Source of the DNA: an uncultured Clostridia bacterium
GTDB taxonomy: Bacteria; Bacillota; Clostridia; Oscillospirales; Oscillospiraceae
Length of the DNA: 64,000 bases
Assembly (NCBI GenBank): GCA_937890525.1
Contig: CALADI010000011.1
Coordinates: forward strand, 70,218 to 134,217
Reading direction: 5' to 3'
Below the pieces are notes generated by a model. The model had not been told where the DNA came from. It saw only the letters and a list, made by a program, of their open reading frames with translations, and did not search any database. Position 1 is the stretch's first letter; the number at the start of each line of letters is the position of its first letter. Both the position numbers and the translations under genes were made by a program. Positions 23,124-31,737 of this stretch are shown here, in pieces.

Positions 23124-23161
23124 GGTGGTGCAACCGATAATCAAAAAAGGAGATCTGAAAA

Positions 23162-23848
23162 ATGTCTGATAACGGAAATCTGTCCCGGCGCAGCTCCGCC
23201 AAGGGCGTACTGGGCAGTTGGTTTCAAGGAGTGAAGCTGTCATCGTGTCTGCTGGCGCTGCTGGGGAGCGCCATTTTGGCCTTCGGCCTGTATAACATCC
23301 ATGCGGTGTCCCATGTGACCGAGGGCGGTGTGCTGGGACTGACGCTGCTGCTGGAGTATTGGCTGGGGATCTCCCCGTCCATCACCGGGTTTGTGCTGAA
23401 CGGTTTATGCTATCTGCTGGGATGGCGGATGCTGGGCAAGCGGTTCGTGATCTACTCCATCGTCTCCACCGCGGGATTCTCGGTGTTCTATGGCATCTTC
23501 GAGCAGTTCGATCCTCTGTTCCCACAGATCGCAGATATGCCGCTGCTGGCGGCGGTGGTTGGGGCGCTGTTTGTAGGATTCAGCGCCGGGCTGTGTGTCC
23601 GCATCGGCGGTGCGCCTACGGGCGATGATGCGCTGGCCATGAGCATCTCCAAGGTCAGCCATGTGGACATCCAATGGGTGTATTTGCTCAGCGATTTGAC
23701 GGTGTTGGCCATGTCTCTGAGCTATATCTCTCTGGAGCGGATCGCCTACTCTCTGCTGACGGTGATCCTGTCCGGTCAGCTGATCGGCGTGATGCAGAAG
23801 ATCAAGCTGCCCCGCTCCCGCAGGAATGCGGCGCCGGCAGAATCATAA
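23162..23848 (+). CDS. YitT/YczE-like integral membrane protein
   Basis: 228 residues with about five membrane helices. The stretch GLYNIHAVSHVTEGGVLGLTLLLEY, then GFVLNGLCYLLGW, and the GxPTGDDALA motif in GGAPTGDDALAM match the N-terminal YitT membrane domain (DUF161). The C-terminal DUF2179 cytosolic domain found in many YitT proteins is missing, so this is a short form. The ATG at 23162 follows AAGGAGATC. Function of the family is unknown. The MerR-type promoter directly upstream suggests induction by a drug-like or redox signal. Confidence 0.8.
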   Translation: MSDNGNLSRRSSAKGVLGSWFQGVKLSSCLLALLGSAILAFGLYNIHAVSHVTEGGVLGLTLLLEYWLGISPSITGFVLNGLCYLLGWRMLGKRFVIYSIVSTAGFSVFYGIFEQFDPLFPQIADMPLLAAVVGALFVGFSAGLCVRIGGAPTGDDALAMSISKVSHVDIQWVYLLSDLTVLAMSLSYISLERIAYSLLTVILSGQLIGVMQKIKLPRSRRNAAPAES

Positions 23849-23854
23849 TTCAGA

Positions 23855-23895
23855 AAAATGCTCTGGAATGGGGATCACCCCTTCCAGAGCATTTT
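23855..23895. terminator. Strong bidirectional terminator
   Basis: A 14-bp perfect stem (23855-23868 with 23882-23895) has T-rich flanks on both strands. It ends the YitT-like gene and any minus-strand transcription from the LysR side. Confidence 0.85.
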
Positions 23896-24180
23896 GATTT
23901 CGTCTGCATGGTTCGCTGAATGGTCTCCACGCTAACCCGGTTGTCGTGGATCCTGTCCACAAAGGGCTGCAAATAGTAGGCAGAGGAACCGGGCAGCGCA
24001 GATTGCAGCCCTGCCAGAACAGGGGGGGGTGTTGCATGGCGCCAATGGGCATAGAAGATCCCTCCGTTTCAGTCCTAGATCTCAGCATAGACCGAAATAT
24101 GGAATTTTCAAGCGGCACAAACACAACATATTGCGATCTTGTTAAAAGTAAACATCAAGATATGGGTAGATATGTGCAGT
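23896..24180 (-). other. Gene-poor stretch, possible gene remnant
   Basis: About 285 bases without a supportable gene. On the minus strand a frame upstream of the terminator reads fairly protein-like (…YYLQPFVDRIHDNRVSV…) but lacks a start, begins after a stop near 24075 and runs into the terminator hairpin. A second overlapping frame has an ATG at 24052 with GGAGGG upstream. An 8-base C tract (minus strand) at 24022-24029 lies within both. This may be a decayed gene; I could not recognise it. Confidence 0.3.
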
Positions 24181-25059
24181 TCATCCATGATGGGAGCCAT
24201 CCTCTGAGGGGAGGTAGCCGATGAACCGCCGGATCTTATCCTCTGCGCCGGTGCTGCGCAGAAACACGAAGTTGAACTCCCGGCGGATCTGGCAGTCCCG
24301 TATGGTGAAGGTGGGCAGCCCCTGCTGTCGGGCCAGAACCTCATAGACGAAAGACACCCCCAGCCCTTTGCGGACAAAGTCCAGAATGAGCGAGAAGGTG
24401 CTGATGCAGATGCATCGCCGGAAATCGTAGATGCTCCGGTTGTAGTCCAGCAGCTTGTTTTCCAGAATGGCACGGGTGCCGGAGCCCTCCTCCCGGCACA
24501 GCAGGGTTTGGTCAAGAAGCTGGGCGATGGTCACCTCCTGATGGGCAAAGGGATGGTCGGGGGCGCAGATCCCCACAAAAGGCTCGGTGCTGAAACGGAT
24601 GGAGCCGTACTTCCTGCGGTCGAAGATCCCCTCGATCAGGGCAAAATCCAGCTTGCATTGGTCGATCAGATCCAGAAGATTCTGGGTGTTCTCGTCGATC
24701 AGGGTCAGGTCGTTGTCTGGGCAGCGGAGAAAATGCTCGGCGTACTGTCCGATGACGCATTGGGCGATGGTTTTGGTCACCCCGATGCGCAGGTCATGGA
24801 TCTGCCGCTCATCCATCTGGCGCAGCATATCCGCCTCATTGATCTTCATGGTTCGGGCATACTGCTCCAGCAGTTCGGCGGCGGCGGTCTTTTTTAGACG
24901 CCTGCCCTCGTACCGGAACAGCTTGTGACCGTAGAATTTCTCCAAATGCTGAATGTGCTGGGTCACGGCGGGCTGGGGGATGTGCAGCAGTTCGGCGCTT
25001 CGGCGGTAGTTCATGGTGTCGCACACAGAAAGAAAGGTCTCCAATCGAAAATCCAGCAT
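24181..25059 (-). CDS. LysR-family transcriptional regulator
   Basis: 292 residues from the ATG at 25059 (MLDFRLETFLSVC). The N-terminal LysR helix-turn-helix is clear (MNYRRSAELLHIPQPAVTQHIQHLEKFYGHKLF). The C-terminal effector domain has the usual two-lobed pattern (LRIGVTKTIAQCVI at the first strand, GLGVSFVYEVLARQQG late). It is transcribed divergently from the CoA-disulfide reductase fusion gene, with a shared AT-rich region holding a dyad. LysR proteins typically regulate the divergent neighbour, so a sulfur- or redox-related co-inducer is likely, by inference. Confidence 0.92.
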   Translation of the reverse strand: MLDFRLETFLSVCDTMNYRRSAELLHIPQPAVTQHIQHLEKFYGHKLFRYEGRRLKKTAAAELLEQYARTMKINEADMLRQMDERQIHDLRIGVTKTIAQCVIGQYAEHFLRCPDNDLTLIDENTQNLLDLIDQCKLDFALIEGIFDRRKYGSIRFSTEPFVGICAPDHPFAHQEVTIAQLLDQTLLCREEGSGTRAILENKLLDYNRSIYDFRRCICISTFSLILDFVRKGLGVSFVYEVLARQQGLPTFTIRDCQIRREFNFVFLRSTGAEDKIRRFIGYLPSEDGSHHG

Positions 25060-25086
25060 GGCTGTACCTCTTATTAATAAAAATTT

Positions 25087-25141
25087 ATTATCAAATGATA
25101 ATCTTTTATAAATTGATATTATCATGGAATCCTGCTATAAT
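25087..25141 (+). promoter_or_regulatory. LysR-type dyad and promoter of the CoA-disulfide reductase fusion
   Basis: A near-perfect dyad at 25087-25102 (ATTATCA, AA, TGATAAT) fits a LysR recognition site. It is followed by TTGATA (25113-25118), a 17-bp spacer and TATAAT (25136-25141) reading to the fusion gene. A related half-site TATTATCA occurs at 25117-25124. Confidence 0.7.
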
Positions 25142-25201
25142 CAAGACAGCAAAGGAAAAGAACCAAGGATGATTCACACAAATTCAAAAAGGAGAATGCA
25201 T

Positions 25202-27772
25202 ATGAAGATCGTTGTGATTGGTGCGGTGGCTGCCGGCAGCAAGGCTGCGGCAAAGATCAAGCGGGAAAATCCTGATGCAGAGGTGGTGGTCTACAGCAAG
25301 GGGCGGGACATCTCCTATGCCGGATGCGGACTGCCCTACTATGTGGGCGGGGATATCGAGACCAGAGAAGAGCTGATCGTGAATGCGCCTGCCAAGTTTG
25401 CGGCTCTGACCGGGGCAGAAGTTCACACCGGTCAGGAAGCGGTGGGACTGGATGCCCCGCGGCATTGTGTGCAGATCCGCTCGACGGCAGACGGCACGGT
25501 GCAGGAGGTGGGCTATGACAAGCTGATCCTTGCCACCGGAGCGGTTCCCTTCGTGCCCAAGATGGAGGGGCTGGATCTGGATGGCGTGTTTACCGTGAGA
25601 ACGCCGGATGATGCGGTGAACATCCGCACCTACATCGAGAAGAACGGCTGCAAGAAGGCCGTGGTGGTGGGCGCAGGCTTCATCGGCATGGAGATGGCGG
25701 AGAATCTGATGGGTCAGGGGCTTTCCGTGACGGTGATGGATCTGACGAGCCAGATCATGCCCATCGTTCTGGATCCGGAGATGGCAGATTATGCCCAGCG
25801 GCATCTGCGCCGTCAGGGATTGAAGATCCTGACCAATACCGGGGTACAGTCCATCCGTGGACAGGGGCAGGTGTCTGCGGTGGCAACGGCTGCCGGAGAG
25901 CTGCCGGCGGATCTGGTGATCCTGTGCGTGGGCATCCGTCCCGCCACGGAATTCTTGAACGGCAGCGGCATCGAGATGGAGAAGGGTGCCATTGTGGTGG
26001 ACGATACCATGAGCACCAACCTGCCGGATATCTATGCGGCGGGAGACTGTGCGCTGGTGAAGAATCGGGTGACCGGGGCAAGGCAGTGGTCGGCCATGGG
26101 CTCCACCGCCAACATCGCCGCCCGGATCATGGCCAAGGGGATCTGTGGGGGGACGCAGACTTACCCCGGCTGCCTTGGCACCGGCGTAGCAAAGATCGCC
26201 AAGGATCTGAATGTGGGCAGAACGGGTCTGTCTGAGCAGCAGGCCAAGGATGCGGGCTATCAGGTGATCACGGCGCTGTCCGTAGCACCGGACAAGGCCC
26301 ACTACTACCCCGGCGGAGCCGACTTCGTCACCAAACTGATTGCGGATGCCCAGACGGGAAAGCTGCTGGGTATGCAGGTGATGGGTCCGGGAGCGGTGGA
26401 CAAGATGGTGGACATTGCCGTGGTGGGCATCAGCGCAGGGCTTAAGGTGTCGGATTTCGACGCCATGGACTTTGCCTATGCGCCGCCCTTCTCTACCGCC
26501 ATCCATCCCTTCACCCAAGCCTGCTATATTCTGGAGAATAAGCGCAGCGGCGCTTTGGAGAGCATGACCCCGTGGGAGTACCTCAACGGCGGCGCCAAGG
26601 GCTGGCGTGTGCTGGATGTGCAGCCCCAGCCCAAGCTCTTCGGGGCAAAGTGGGTGGATCTGACCAAGGTCAACGGACCCTTGGAGGGCATCGACCCGGA
26701 GGAAAAGCTGCTGTTGGTATGTGCCAAGGGCAAGCGGGGCTACTTCCTGCAAAACCGGCTGAAGCACTATGGCTACCGCAACACCAAGGTGCTGGAAGGC
26801 GGCGCATTCTTCAACACCGTGAAGATCGACAACCCCGAGGGTGTTCTGCCTGCTGCGGAGATCAAGCGGGTCAAGGGCCTGGGATGCCTGCAGGATAAGC
26901 GCTACCCGGATGTGTTCAATGTGCGGGTCATCACCAAGAACGGCAAGATCACTGCCGCCGATCAAAGAGCCATTGCCGAGGCCGCAGAGCGGTTCGGCAG
27001 CGGGGAAGTGACCATGACCACCCGGCTGACCATGGAGATCCAGGGGGTGCACTACCGGGATCTGGAGCAGACCATTGCATTCCTGAATGAGCACGACCTG
27101 CTCACCGGCGGTACGGGATCTCTGGTGCGCCCGGTGGTGTCCTGCAAGGGCACTACCTGCCAGTACGGGCTTATCGACACCTTCGACCTCAGCGAGAAGA
27201 TCCACCAGCGCTTCTATCTGGGCTACCACGATGTGACCCTGCCCCACAAGTTTAAGATCGCGGTGGGCGGCTGCCCCAACAACTGCGTCAAGCCGGATCT
27301 GAACGATCTGGGCATTGTGGGTCAGCGGGTTCCGGTGCTGGATCCGGACAAGTGCCGGGGATGCAAGGTCTGCCAGGTGGAAAAATCCTGCCCCATCCAC
27401 GCTTCCAAGCTGGAAAATGGCAAGCTGGTGATCGGTACAGACTGCAACAACTGCGGCCGCTGCAAGGGCAAGTGCCCCTTCGGCGCTATGACCGACTATA
27501 TGGACGGCTACAAGGTCTACATCGGCGGACGCTGGGGCAAGAAAACCGCCAACGGCAGGGCGCTGGATCATCTGTTCACCTCGGAAGAGGAGGTTATGGA
27601 TCTGGTGGAGCGGGCGATCCTGTTGTTCCGGGACGAGGGACATACCGGCGAACGGTTTGCCGACACCATCGACCGGCTGGGCTTTGACTATGTGCAGGAG
27701 AAGCTGCTGCATCAGAAGATGGATAAGGAAGCCATTATGAATAAGACGGTCAAGGGCGGAGCTACTTGCTGA
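25202..27772 (+). CDS. Fused CoA-disulfide reductase - rhodanese - siroheme/ferredoxin reductase protein
   Basis: 856 residues from the ATG at 25202 (AAAGGAG upstream; starts MKIVVIGAVAAGSKAA). Residues about 1-445 are a pyridine-nucleotide-disulfide oxidoreductase of the CoA-disulfide/NADH oxidase type, with the single active cysteine in SYAGCGLPYYVGG, an NAD site GAGFIGMEMAE and an FAD motif IYAAGDCA. Residues about 455-555 are rhodanese-like with active loop VCAKGKRG. The last 300 residues carry a nitrite/sulfite reductase-type part: a CKGTTC and GGCPNNC cysteine set for a coupled siroheme-[4Fe-4S] centre, then two [4Fe-4S] ferredoxin motifs (CRGCKVCQVEKSCP, CNNCGRCKGKCP). Likely role: moving electrons from NAD(P)H to a sulfur species such as persulfide, polysulfide or sulfite in the cytosol. 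A LysR gene is divergent. Confidence 0.85.
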   Translation: MKIVVIGAVAAGSKAAAKIKRENPDAEVVVYSKGRDISYAGCGLPYYVGGDIETREELIVNAPAKFAALTGAEVHTGQEAVGLDAPRHCVQIRSTADGTVQEVGYDKLILATGAVPFVPKMEGLDLDGVFTVRTPDDAVNIRTYIEKNGCKKAVVVGAGFIGMEMAENLMGQGLSVTVMDLTSQIMPIVLDPEMADYAQRHLRRQGLKILTNTGVQSIRGQGQVSAVATAAGELPADLVILCVGIRPATEFLNGSGIEMEKGAIVVDDTMSTNLPDIYAAGDCALVKNRVTGARQWSAMGSTANIAARIMAKGICGGTQTYPGCLGTGVAKIAKDLNVGRTGLSEQQAKDAGYQVITALSVAPDKAHYYPGGADFVTKLIADAQTGKLLGMQVMGPGAVDKMVDIAVVGISAGLKVSDFDAMDFAYAPPFSTAIHPFTQACYILENKRSGALESMTPWEYLNGGAKGWRVLDVQPQPKLFGAKWVDLTKVNGPLEGIDPEEKLLLVCAKGKRGYFLQNRLKHYGYRNTKVLEGGAFFNTVKIDNPEGVLPAAEIKRVKGLGCLQDKRYPDVFNVRVITKNGKITAADQRAIAEAAERFGSGEVTMTTRLTMEIQGVHYRDLEQTIAFLNEHDLLTGGTGSLVRPVVSCKGTTCQYGLIDTFDLSEKIHQRFYLGYHDVTLPHKFKIAVGGCPNNCVKPDLNDLGIVGQRVPVLDPDKCRGCKVCQVEKSCPIHASKLENGKLVIGTDCNNCGRCKGKCPFGAMTDYMDGYKVYIGGRWGKKTANGRALDHLFTSEEEVMDLVERAILLFRDEGHTGERFADTIDRLGFDYVQEKLLHQKMDKEAIMNKTVKGGATC

Positions 27773-27786
27773 GCCTGTGACAAATC

Positions 27787-27821
27787 GAATCGGCAACCTG
27801 CCGCCAGCGGGCTGCCGATTC
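27787..27821 (+). terminator. Hairpin after the fusion gene
   Basis: A 9-bp perfect outer stem (27787-27795 with 27813-27821) and an inner CC-GC helix lie 14 bases after the stop. The T run is poor (TTCTT), so termination strength is uncertain. Confidence 0.5.
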
Positions 27822-27862
27822 TTGCAGTTCATTAAAGATATCTTAAAAATAGGGGAAAGATA

Positions 27863-27890
27863 TTGCAAAAAACCCATCTCTTGCTATAAT
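27863..27890 (+). promoter_or_regulatory. Promoter of the YwaF-like gene
   Basis: TTGCAA (27863-27868), a 16-bp spacer and TATAAT (27885-27890) lie about 50 bases upstream of the ATG at 27939. Confidence 0.65.
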
Positions 27891-27938
27891 GAATCAGAAC
27901 AATTCGATTCGAAATTCGAAAAATAGCAGGAGAGAGAA

Positions 27939-28760
27939 ATGAAAGACTTTGGCTATGTCATAGAAAACTTTTTTACACATAAGGATTTTCTGGCGCCGCC
28001 CCATCTGATCCCCGGTACCATCGGTACACCGCTGAGCATCGTGTTCGAGGTGGCGCTGCTGGCGTTTATCATTATGTCGGCGGTCTATGTGTCCAAGCGC
28101 AAGAGTCTCGTCAAGCCGGTTCTGGTGGGGCTGTGGGCGGTGCTGGTGGTTTGGGAATTTGGCATCGTCTATTGGAACAGCGTCTCCGGACGCCGTGTGG
28201 GGCTGGATCTGGTGGTGGATCTTCCCCTGTACCCGTGCAGCATCTATCTGTATGCCCTGCCCATGATCGTATGGGGCAGTGCCTTCTGGCGGCGTCTGGG
28301 ATGCGGTTATATGGCAACGCTGGGCGTTCTGGGGGCGGTGGTGAATTTCGTGTACCCGGTGGCGCGGCTGACCACCTATTCCTGCATTTCCTTTGCAGGA
28401 TTCCACACCTTCTCCTTCCATGGCTCGATGCTGTTTACCTGGTTGGTGCTGCTGCGCTGCGGGATGCTGCACTACGGCGGTGCCAAGCGGGTGCGGGATC
28501 TGTTTACCCCCTGTCTGCTCAGCCTGATGGTGTCCGTCCCCGCCAATCTCATCAATTATTCCCCCATCCACGGGGACTATATGTACTTCCGGGGGCAGTT
28601 CCCTCTGGTGGCGCAGATTTTCCGGGGTTTTACGGATGTGCAGATCACCGTGATCCTGTATGCCCTGTATATCCTCGTCCCGGCGGCGATCTACCTGCCC
28701 GGGTATCTGATCAATCGCCGCAGCGCATCCAAGCATCCGGGCGTCTTGGTGACGGCGTAA
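27939..28760 (+). CDS. YwaF/TMEM164-like integral membrane protein
   Basis: 273 residues with seven or so hydrophobic segments and no soluble domain. The motif VVDLPLYPCSIYLYALPM and the later FHGSMLFTWLVLL resemble the YwaF/TIGR02206 (TMEM164-like) family, in which a Cys in the LPLxxC motif and a His in the second motif are conserved. The human TMEM164 relative is a lipid acyltransferase with a catalytic Cys, so a lipid role is conceivable, but this is inference. AGGAGAGAGAA precedes the ATG. It forms its own unit with the deaminase gene 94 bases downstream. Confidence 0.7.
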   Translation: MKDFGYVIENFFTHKDFLAPPHLIPGTIGTPLSIVFEVALLAFIIMSAVYVSKRKSLVKPVLVGLWAVLVVWEFGIVYWNSVSGRRVGLDLVVDLPLYPCSIYLYALPMIVWGSAFWRRLGCGYMATLGVLGAVVNFVYPVARLTTYSCISFAGFHTFSFHGSMLFTWLVLLRCGMLHYGGAKRVRDLFTPCLLSLMVSVPANLINYSPIHGDYMYFRGQFPLVAQIFRGFTDVQITVILYALYILVPAAIYLPGYLINRRSASKHPGVLVTA

Positions 28761-28854
28761 GGAAAGAAGAGATCCCATCGTATATTTGATTGGGTTTGCC
28801 CTGTCGGGGATGAAGGGGAGAGCAATACACGATTCGATTTTAGGAGGAAACATC

Positions 28855-29319
28855 ATGAATGATGAAGTGTTTATGAAACAGGCGATCGAATTGGCTGAAT
28901 TATCCGTAAAACACGGAAATGAGCCGTTTGGAGCAGTTCTTGTCAAGAATGGCGAGGTAGTATTGACCAATGAAAATCAAATCTATACCAAGCACGATCC
29001 AACTTTCCACGGGGAAATGGGTCTGATCCGCGAGTTCTGTGCACAGACCGGCATCACGGATCTGCATGAATACACGCTGTACTCCAGTTGTGAACCGTGC
29101 TTCATGTGCAGCGGTGCCATGGTGTGGGTAAAGTTGGGGCGGCTGGTCTACGGAGCAAGCAACGATGATTTGGAATGCATTCTGGGCAACGAGGGGTGCA
29201 ACTGTTCTAAGATGGTATTCGATCACTCTTTCTGGCGTCCGCAGGTTACGGCAGGTGTCCTGCGTGAAGAAAGCATCGCCATTCTGAAAGATTATTTTGC
29301 CAACCACTCCAAAGGATGA
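28855..29319 (+). CDS. Nucleoside/base deaminase (cytidine-deaminase superfamily)
   Basis: 154 residues from the ATG at 28855 (TAGGAGG upstream). The zinc site is clear: FHGEMGLI gives the His ligand and catalytic Glu, and SSCEPCFMCSGAMVW gives the PCxxC cysteines. The NEPFGAVLV start is typical of the guanine deaminase/TadA-like group; the exact substrate (guanine, cytosine, nucleoside) is open. Third codon positions are visibly more A/T-rich than in neighbouring genes (NEVVLTNENQIYTKHD region), which may mark a recent acquisition. Confidence 0.87.
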   Translation: MNDEVFMKQAIELAELSVKHGNEPFGAVLVKNGEVVLTNENQIYTKHDPTFHGEMGLIREFCAQTGITDLHEYTLYSSCEPCFMCSGAMVWVKLGRLVYGASNDDLECILGNEGCNCSKMVFDHSFWRPQVTAGVLREESIAILKDYFANHSKG

Positions 29320-29375
29320 GTGGGGCGGATGTCGGTTTAGGAACCATCTTCAAATTCACAAGAACGAGAGAAAAG

Positions 29376-29416
29376 AAAACGGTGTAACCCCAGTATCTGA
29401 GGTTACACCGTTTTTT
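29376..29416. terminator. Bidirectional terminator between deaminase gene and phoU
   Basis: A 14-bp perfect stem (29376-29389 with 29401-29414) ends in six T residues on + and has a T-rich tail on -. It serves both convergent units. Confidence 0.88.
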
Positions 29417-29479
29417 GTGACATCATTTCTTATACGCAATTTACTGTGTGTATGCGGTTTTTCTTGCAGGAAACGATGA

Positions 29480-30130
29480 TTACTCGTTGGTTTCCTCGTG
29501 GATACCGGTGACGGAGAAGATGACCCACTCGGCAATGTTGGTGGCGTGATCGCCGATCCGCTCGAAATACTTGCCGATCATCAGCAGATCCAGAGCGTAT
29601 TCTCCCTCGGTGGGCTTGTGGGCGATCCACTCGATGAGCAGTTCCTTGATCTGGGCAAAGTAGCGGTCCACCACATCGTCGTGGTCGATGGCGGCCTGTG
29701 CCATGGCAAGGTCCTGATTCACATAGGCATCCACGCTCTCGGTGACCATGCGTCCGGAGGCGGCGGCCATCTCCCGGATCTGCTGAAGCAGTTCGATGGT
29801 GCGTCCGTTCAGATAGGTGATGATCTCGGCGATGTCCTCGGCCTGATCGCCGATGCGCTCCATGTCGGTGATCATCTTCAACGCTGCGGAGATCACTCGC
29901 AGATCCCGGGCAACGGGCTGCTGCCGCAGCAGCATTTTCAGGCAGAGGGTCTCGATATCCCGTTCCTTCTGGTCAATGGCGGAGGCAACGGGCTGGATGT
30001 GATCTTGCAGCTGGGGATCCCATTGGTTCAGTGCGTCGGAGACCATGGAGATGATCTGCTCGCACAGCGCCCCCATTTCGATCATTTCCCGATTGAGCTG
30101 GGCAAGCTGTTCGTCGAATTGGCTTCTCAT
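29480..30130 (-). CDS. phoU: Phosphate transport regulator PhoU
   Basis: 216 residues, all helical, with two PhoU repeats. The metal-site patterns of PhoU are visible (RVISAALKMITDMERIGDQAEDIAE in the first, MIGKYFERIGDHATNIAEW in the second). PhoU links the Pst importer to the sensor kinase PhoR and damps phosphate uptake. It is the last gene of pstSCAB-phoU and its start overlaps the pstB stop by one base. Confidence 0.94.
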   Translation of the reverse strand: MRSQFDEQLAQLNREMIEMGALCEQIISMVSDALNQWDPQLQDHIQPVASAIDQKERDIETLCLKMLLRQQPVARDLRVISAALKMITDMERIGDQAEDIAEIITYLNGRTIELLQQIREMAAASGRMVTESVDAYVNQDLAMAQAAIDHDDVVDRYFAQIKELLIEWIAHKPTEGEYALDLLMIGKYFERIGDHATNIAEWVIFSVTGIHEETNE

Positions 30131-30885
30131 TATCCGAACCTCCCTGTGATGTAGTCTTCGGTGCGTTTGTCGGTGGGCTGAGAGAACATGGATTCGGTGG
30201 CGCCGAATTCCACCAGTTCGCCCAGCAGGAAAAAGGCGGTGTAGTCCGAGATGCGGACGGCCTGCTGCATATTATGGGTGACGATGACGATGGAGTACTT
30301 CTTCTTCAGTTCGCTGGTCAGTTCCTCGATGCGGGAGGTGGAGATGGGATCCAGCGCCGAGGTGGGCTCGTCCATCAGCAGCACCTGAGGCTGGACAGCC
30401 AGCGCCCGGGCGATGCAGAGCCGCTGCTGCTGACCGCCGGAGAGCCCGAGGGCGTTCTTTTTCAGGCGATCCTTCACCTCATCCCAGATGGCGGCGTCCC
30501 GCAGAGCCTGTTCCACGATCTCGTCCAGCTTCGCTTTGGAGCGGATGCCATGGGTACGGGGACCGTAGGCGATGTTGTCGTAGATGCTCATGGGGAAGGG
30601 GTTGGGCTTCTGGAACACCATGCCGATGTCCCGGCGCAGCTCGTTTACATCGATCTGCTTGTCATAGATGTTGTTCCCTTGAAAGCGGATGTCCCCCGTG
30701 ATCTTCACCCCGGGAACCAGATCATTCATGCGGTTCAGGGTCTTGAGAAAGGTGGATTTGCCGCAGCCGGACGGACCGATGAATGCGGTGATCTGATGCT
30801 CGGGAATGTCCATGGAGATGGACTTCAGCGCCTGAAACTGCCCGTACCACAGGCACAGGTCTTTGGCAGTGATGATATTGCTCAT
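30130..30885 (-). CDS. pstB: Phosphate ABC transporter ATP-binding protein
   Basis: 251 residues. Walker A GPSGCGKST, the PstB-specific VFQKPNPFPMSIYDN, signature LSGGQQQRLCIARAL, Walker B LLMDEPTSALD and the switch His in VTHNMQQA are all present. It energises PstCA-mediated phosphate uptake. It overlaps pstA by four bases and phoU by one. Confidence 0.96.
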   Translation of the reverse strand: MSNIITAKDLCLWYGQFQALKSISMDIPEHQITAFIGPSGCGKSTFLKTLNRMNDLVPGVKITGDIRFQGNNIYDKQIDVNELRRDIGMVFQKPNPFPMSIYDNIAYGPRTHGIRSKAKLDEIVEQALRDAAIWDEVKDRLKKNALGLSGGQQQRLCIARALAVQPQVLLMDEPTSALDPISTSRIEELTSELKKKYSIVIVTHNMQQAVRISDYTAFFLLGELVEFGATESMFSQPTDKRTEDYITGRFG

Positions 30886-31736
30886 TGGCTTCTCCTTTTT
30901 TGGTAGTGCTTGCCCACCAGAGTGGCGGCAAGGTTGATGAGGACGGTCAGGACCATCAGGATGGCGGCGATGGCGAAGGCAATGCCGAATTCGCCTTCTT
31001 CCTTGGCATATACATACAGGGCAACGGTCAGCGTAGCGCCGGGGCTTGCCAGACCATCGATGATGCCGTTGACGGCATGGGCAAATCCGGCGGTGAACAG
31101 CAGGGCAGCGGACTCACCCAGAATTCTGCCCACGGTGAGGATACAGCCGGTGATGACACCGTCCACGCAGTTGGGCAGGACAACGGTGCGGATCACCCGC
31201 CATTTTCCTGCCCCCAGACCGAAGGCACCCTCCCGGTAGGACTGGGGCACGGTTTTCAGGCTCTCTTGGGTGGTGCGCATGATGGTGGGCAGGTTCATGA
31301 TGACCAGGGTCATGCTGCCCGCCAGCAGGCTGGTGCCGAAATTGTTGGAAAACAGCAGCATACCCACCAGACCGTAGATGATGGAAGGAATACCGGAAAG
31401 GGTCTCGGTGGCATACTCAATGATGCTGACCAGACGGTGGTTGGAGGCGTACTCCGTCAGATATACGGCGGCGCCCACACCCAGCGGGATCACAAATACC
31501 AGGGTGGCAAGCACCACATACACGGTGTTCAGCAGATCCGGCAGAATGCCGATACGCCCGGTGAGATAGCTGGGCTTGGTGGTGAGCAGCTCCCATGACA
31601 GATTGGGGATGCCGCGGATCAGTACATAGGCCACCAAAAAGATGACAAGAGCGGCGGTGAGCCCGGTGCACAGCCACATCAGACCCCGCATCAGCCCGAT
31701 ATAGCCTTTTCGTTTTGCGGATACTTTTGTGTTCAT
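30882..31736 (-). CDS. pstA: Phosphate ABC transporter permease
   Basis: 284 residues with six membrane helices. The permease loop is visible as SYREGAFGLGAGKWRVIRTV, and PSIIYGLVGM is the usual PstA/PstC motif. It pairs with PstC to form the phosphate channel. The start is one base after the pstC stop and the end overlaps pstB. Confidence 0.94.
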   Translation of the reverse strand: MNTKVSAKRKGYIGLMRGLMWLCTGLTAALVIFLVAYVLIRGIPNLSWELLTTKPSYLTGRIGILPDLLNTVYVVLATLVFVIPLGVGAAVYLTEYASNHRLVSIIEYATETLSGIPSIIYGLVGMLLFSNNFGTSLLAGSMTLVIMNLPTIMRTTQESLKTVPQSYREGAFGLGAGKWRVIRTVVLPNCVDGVITGCILTVGRILGESAALLFTAGFAHAVNGIIDGLASPGATLTVALYVYAKEEGEFGIAFAIAAILMVLTVLINLAATLVGKHYQKRRSQ

Positions 31737-31737
31737 A

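Noticed and set aside
24022..24029. Phase-variable gene controlled by the 8-base C tract
   Set aside because: Neither reading frame has a recognisable product, and the more protein-like frame starts after a stop and runs into the terminator, so decay is more likely than a contingency locus.
25184..27877. A minus-strand frame open for about 897 codons, antisense to the CoADR fusion gene
   Set aside because: It mirrors codon-position GC bias of the real gene, has His/Gln-rich low-similarity content and no ribosome binding site; the plus-strand gene has clear domains and a promoter.
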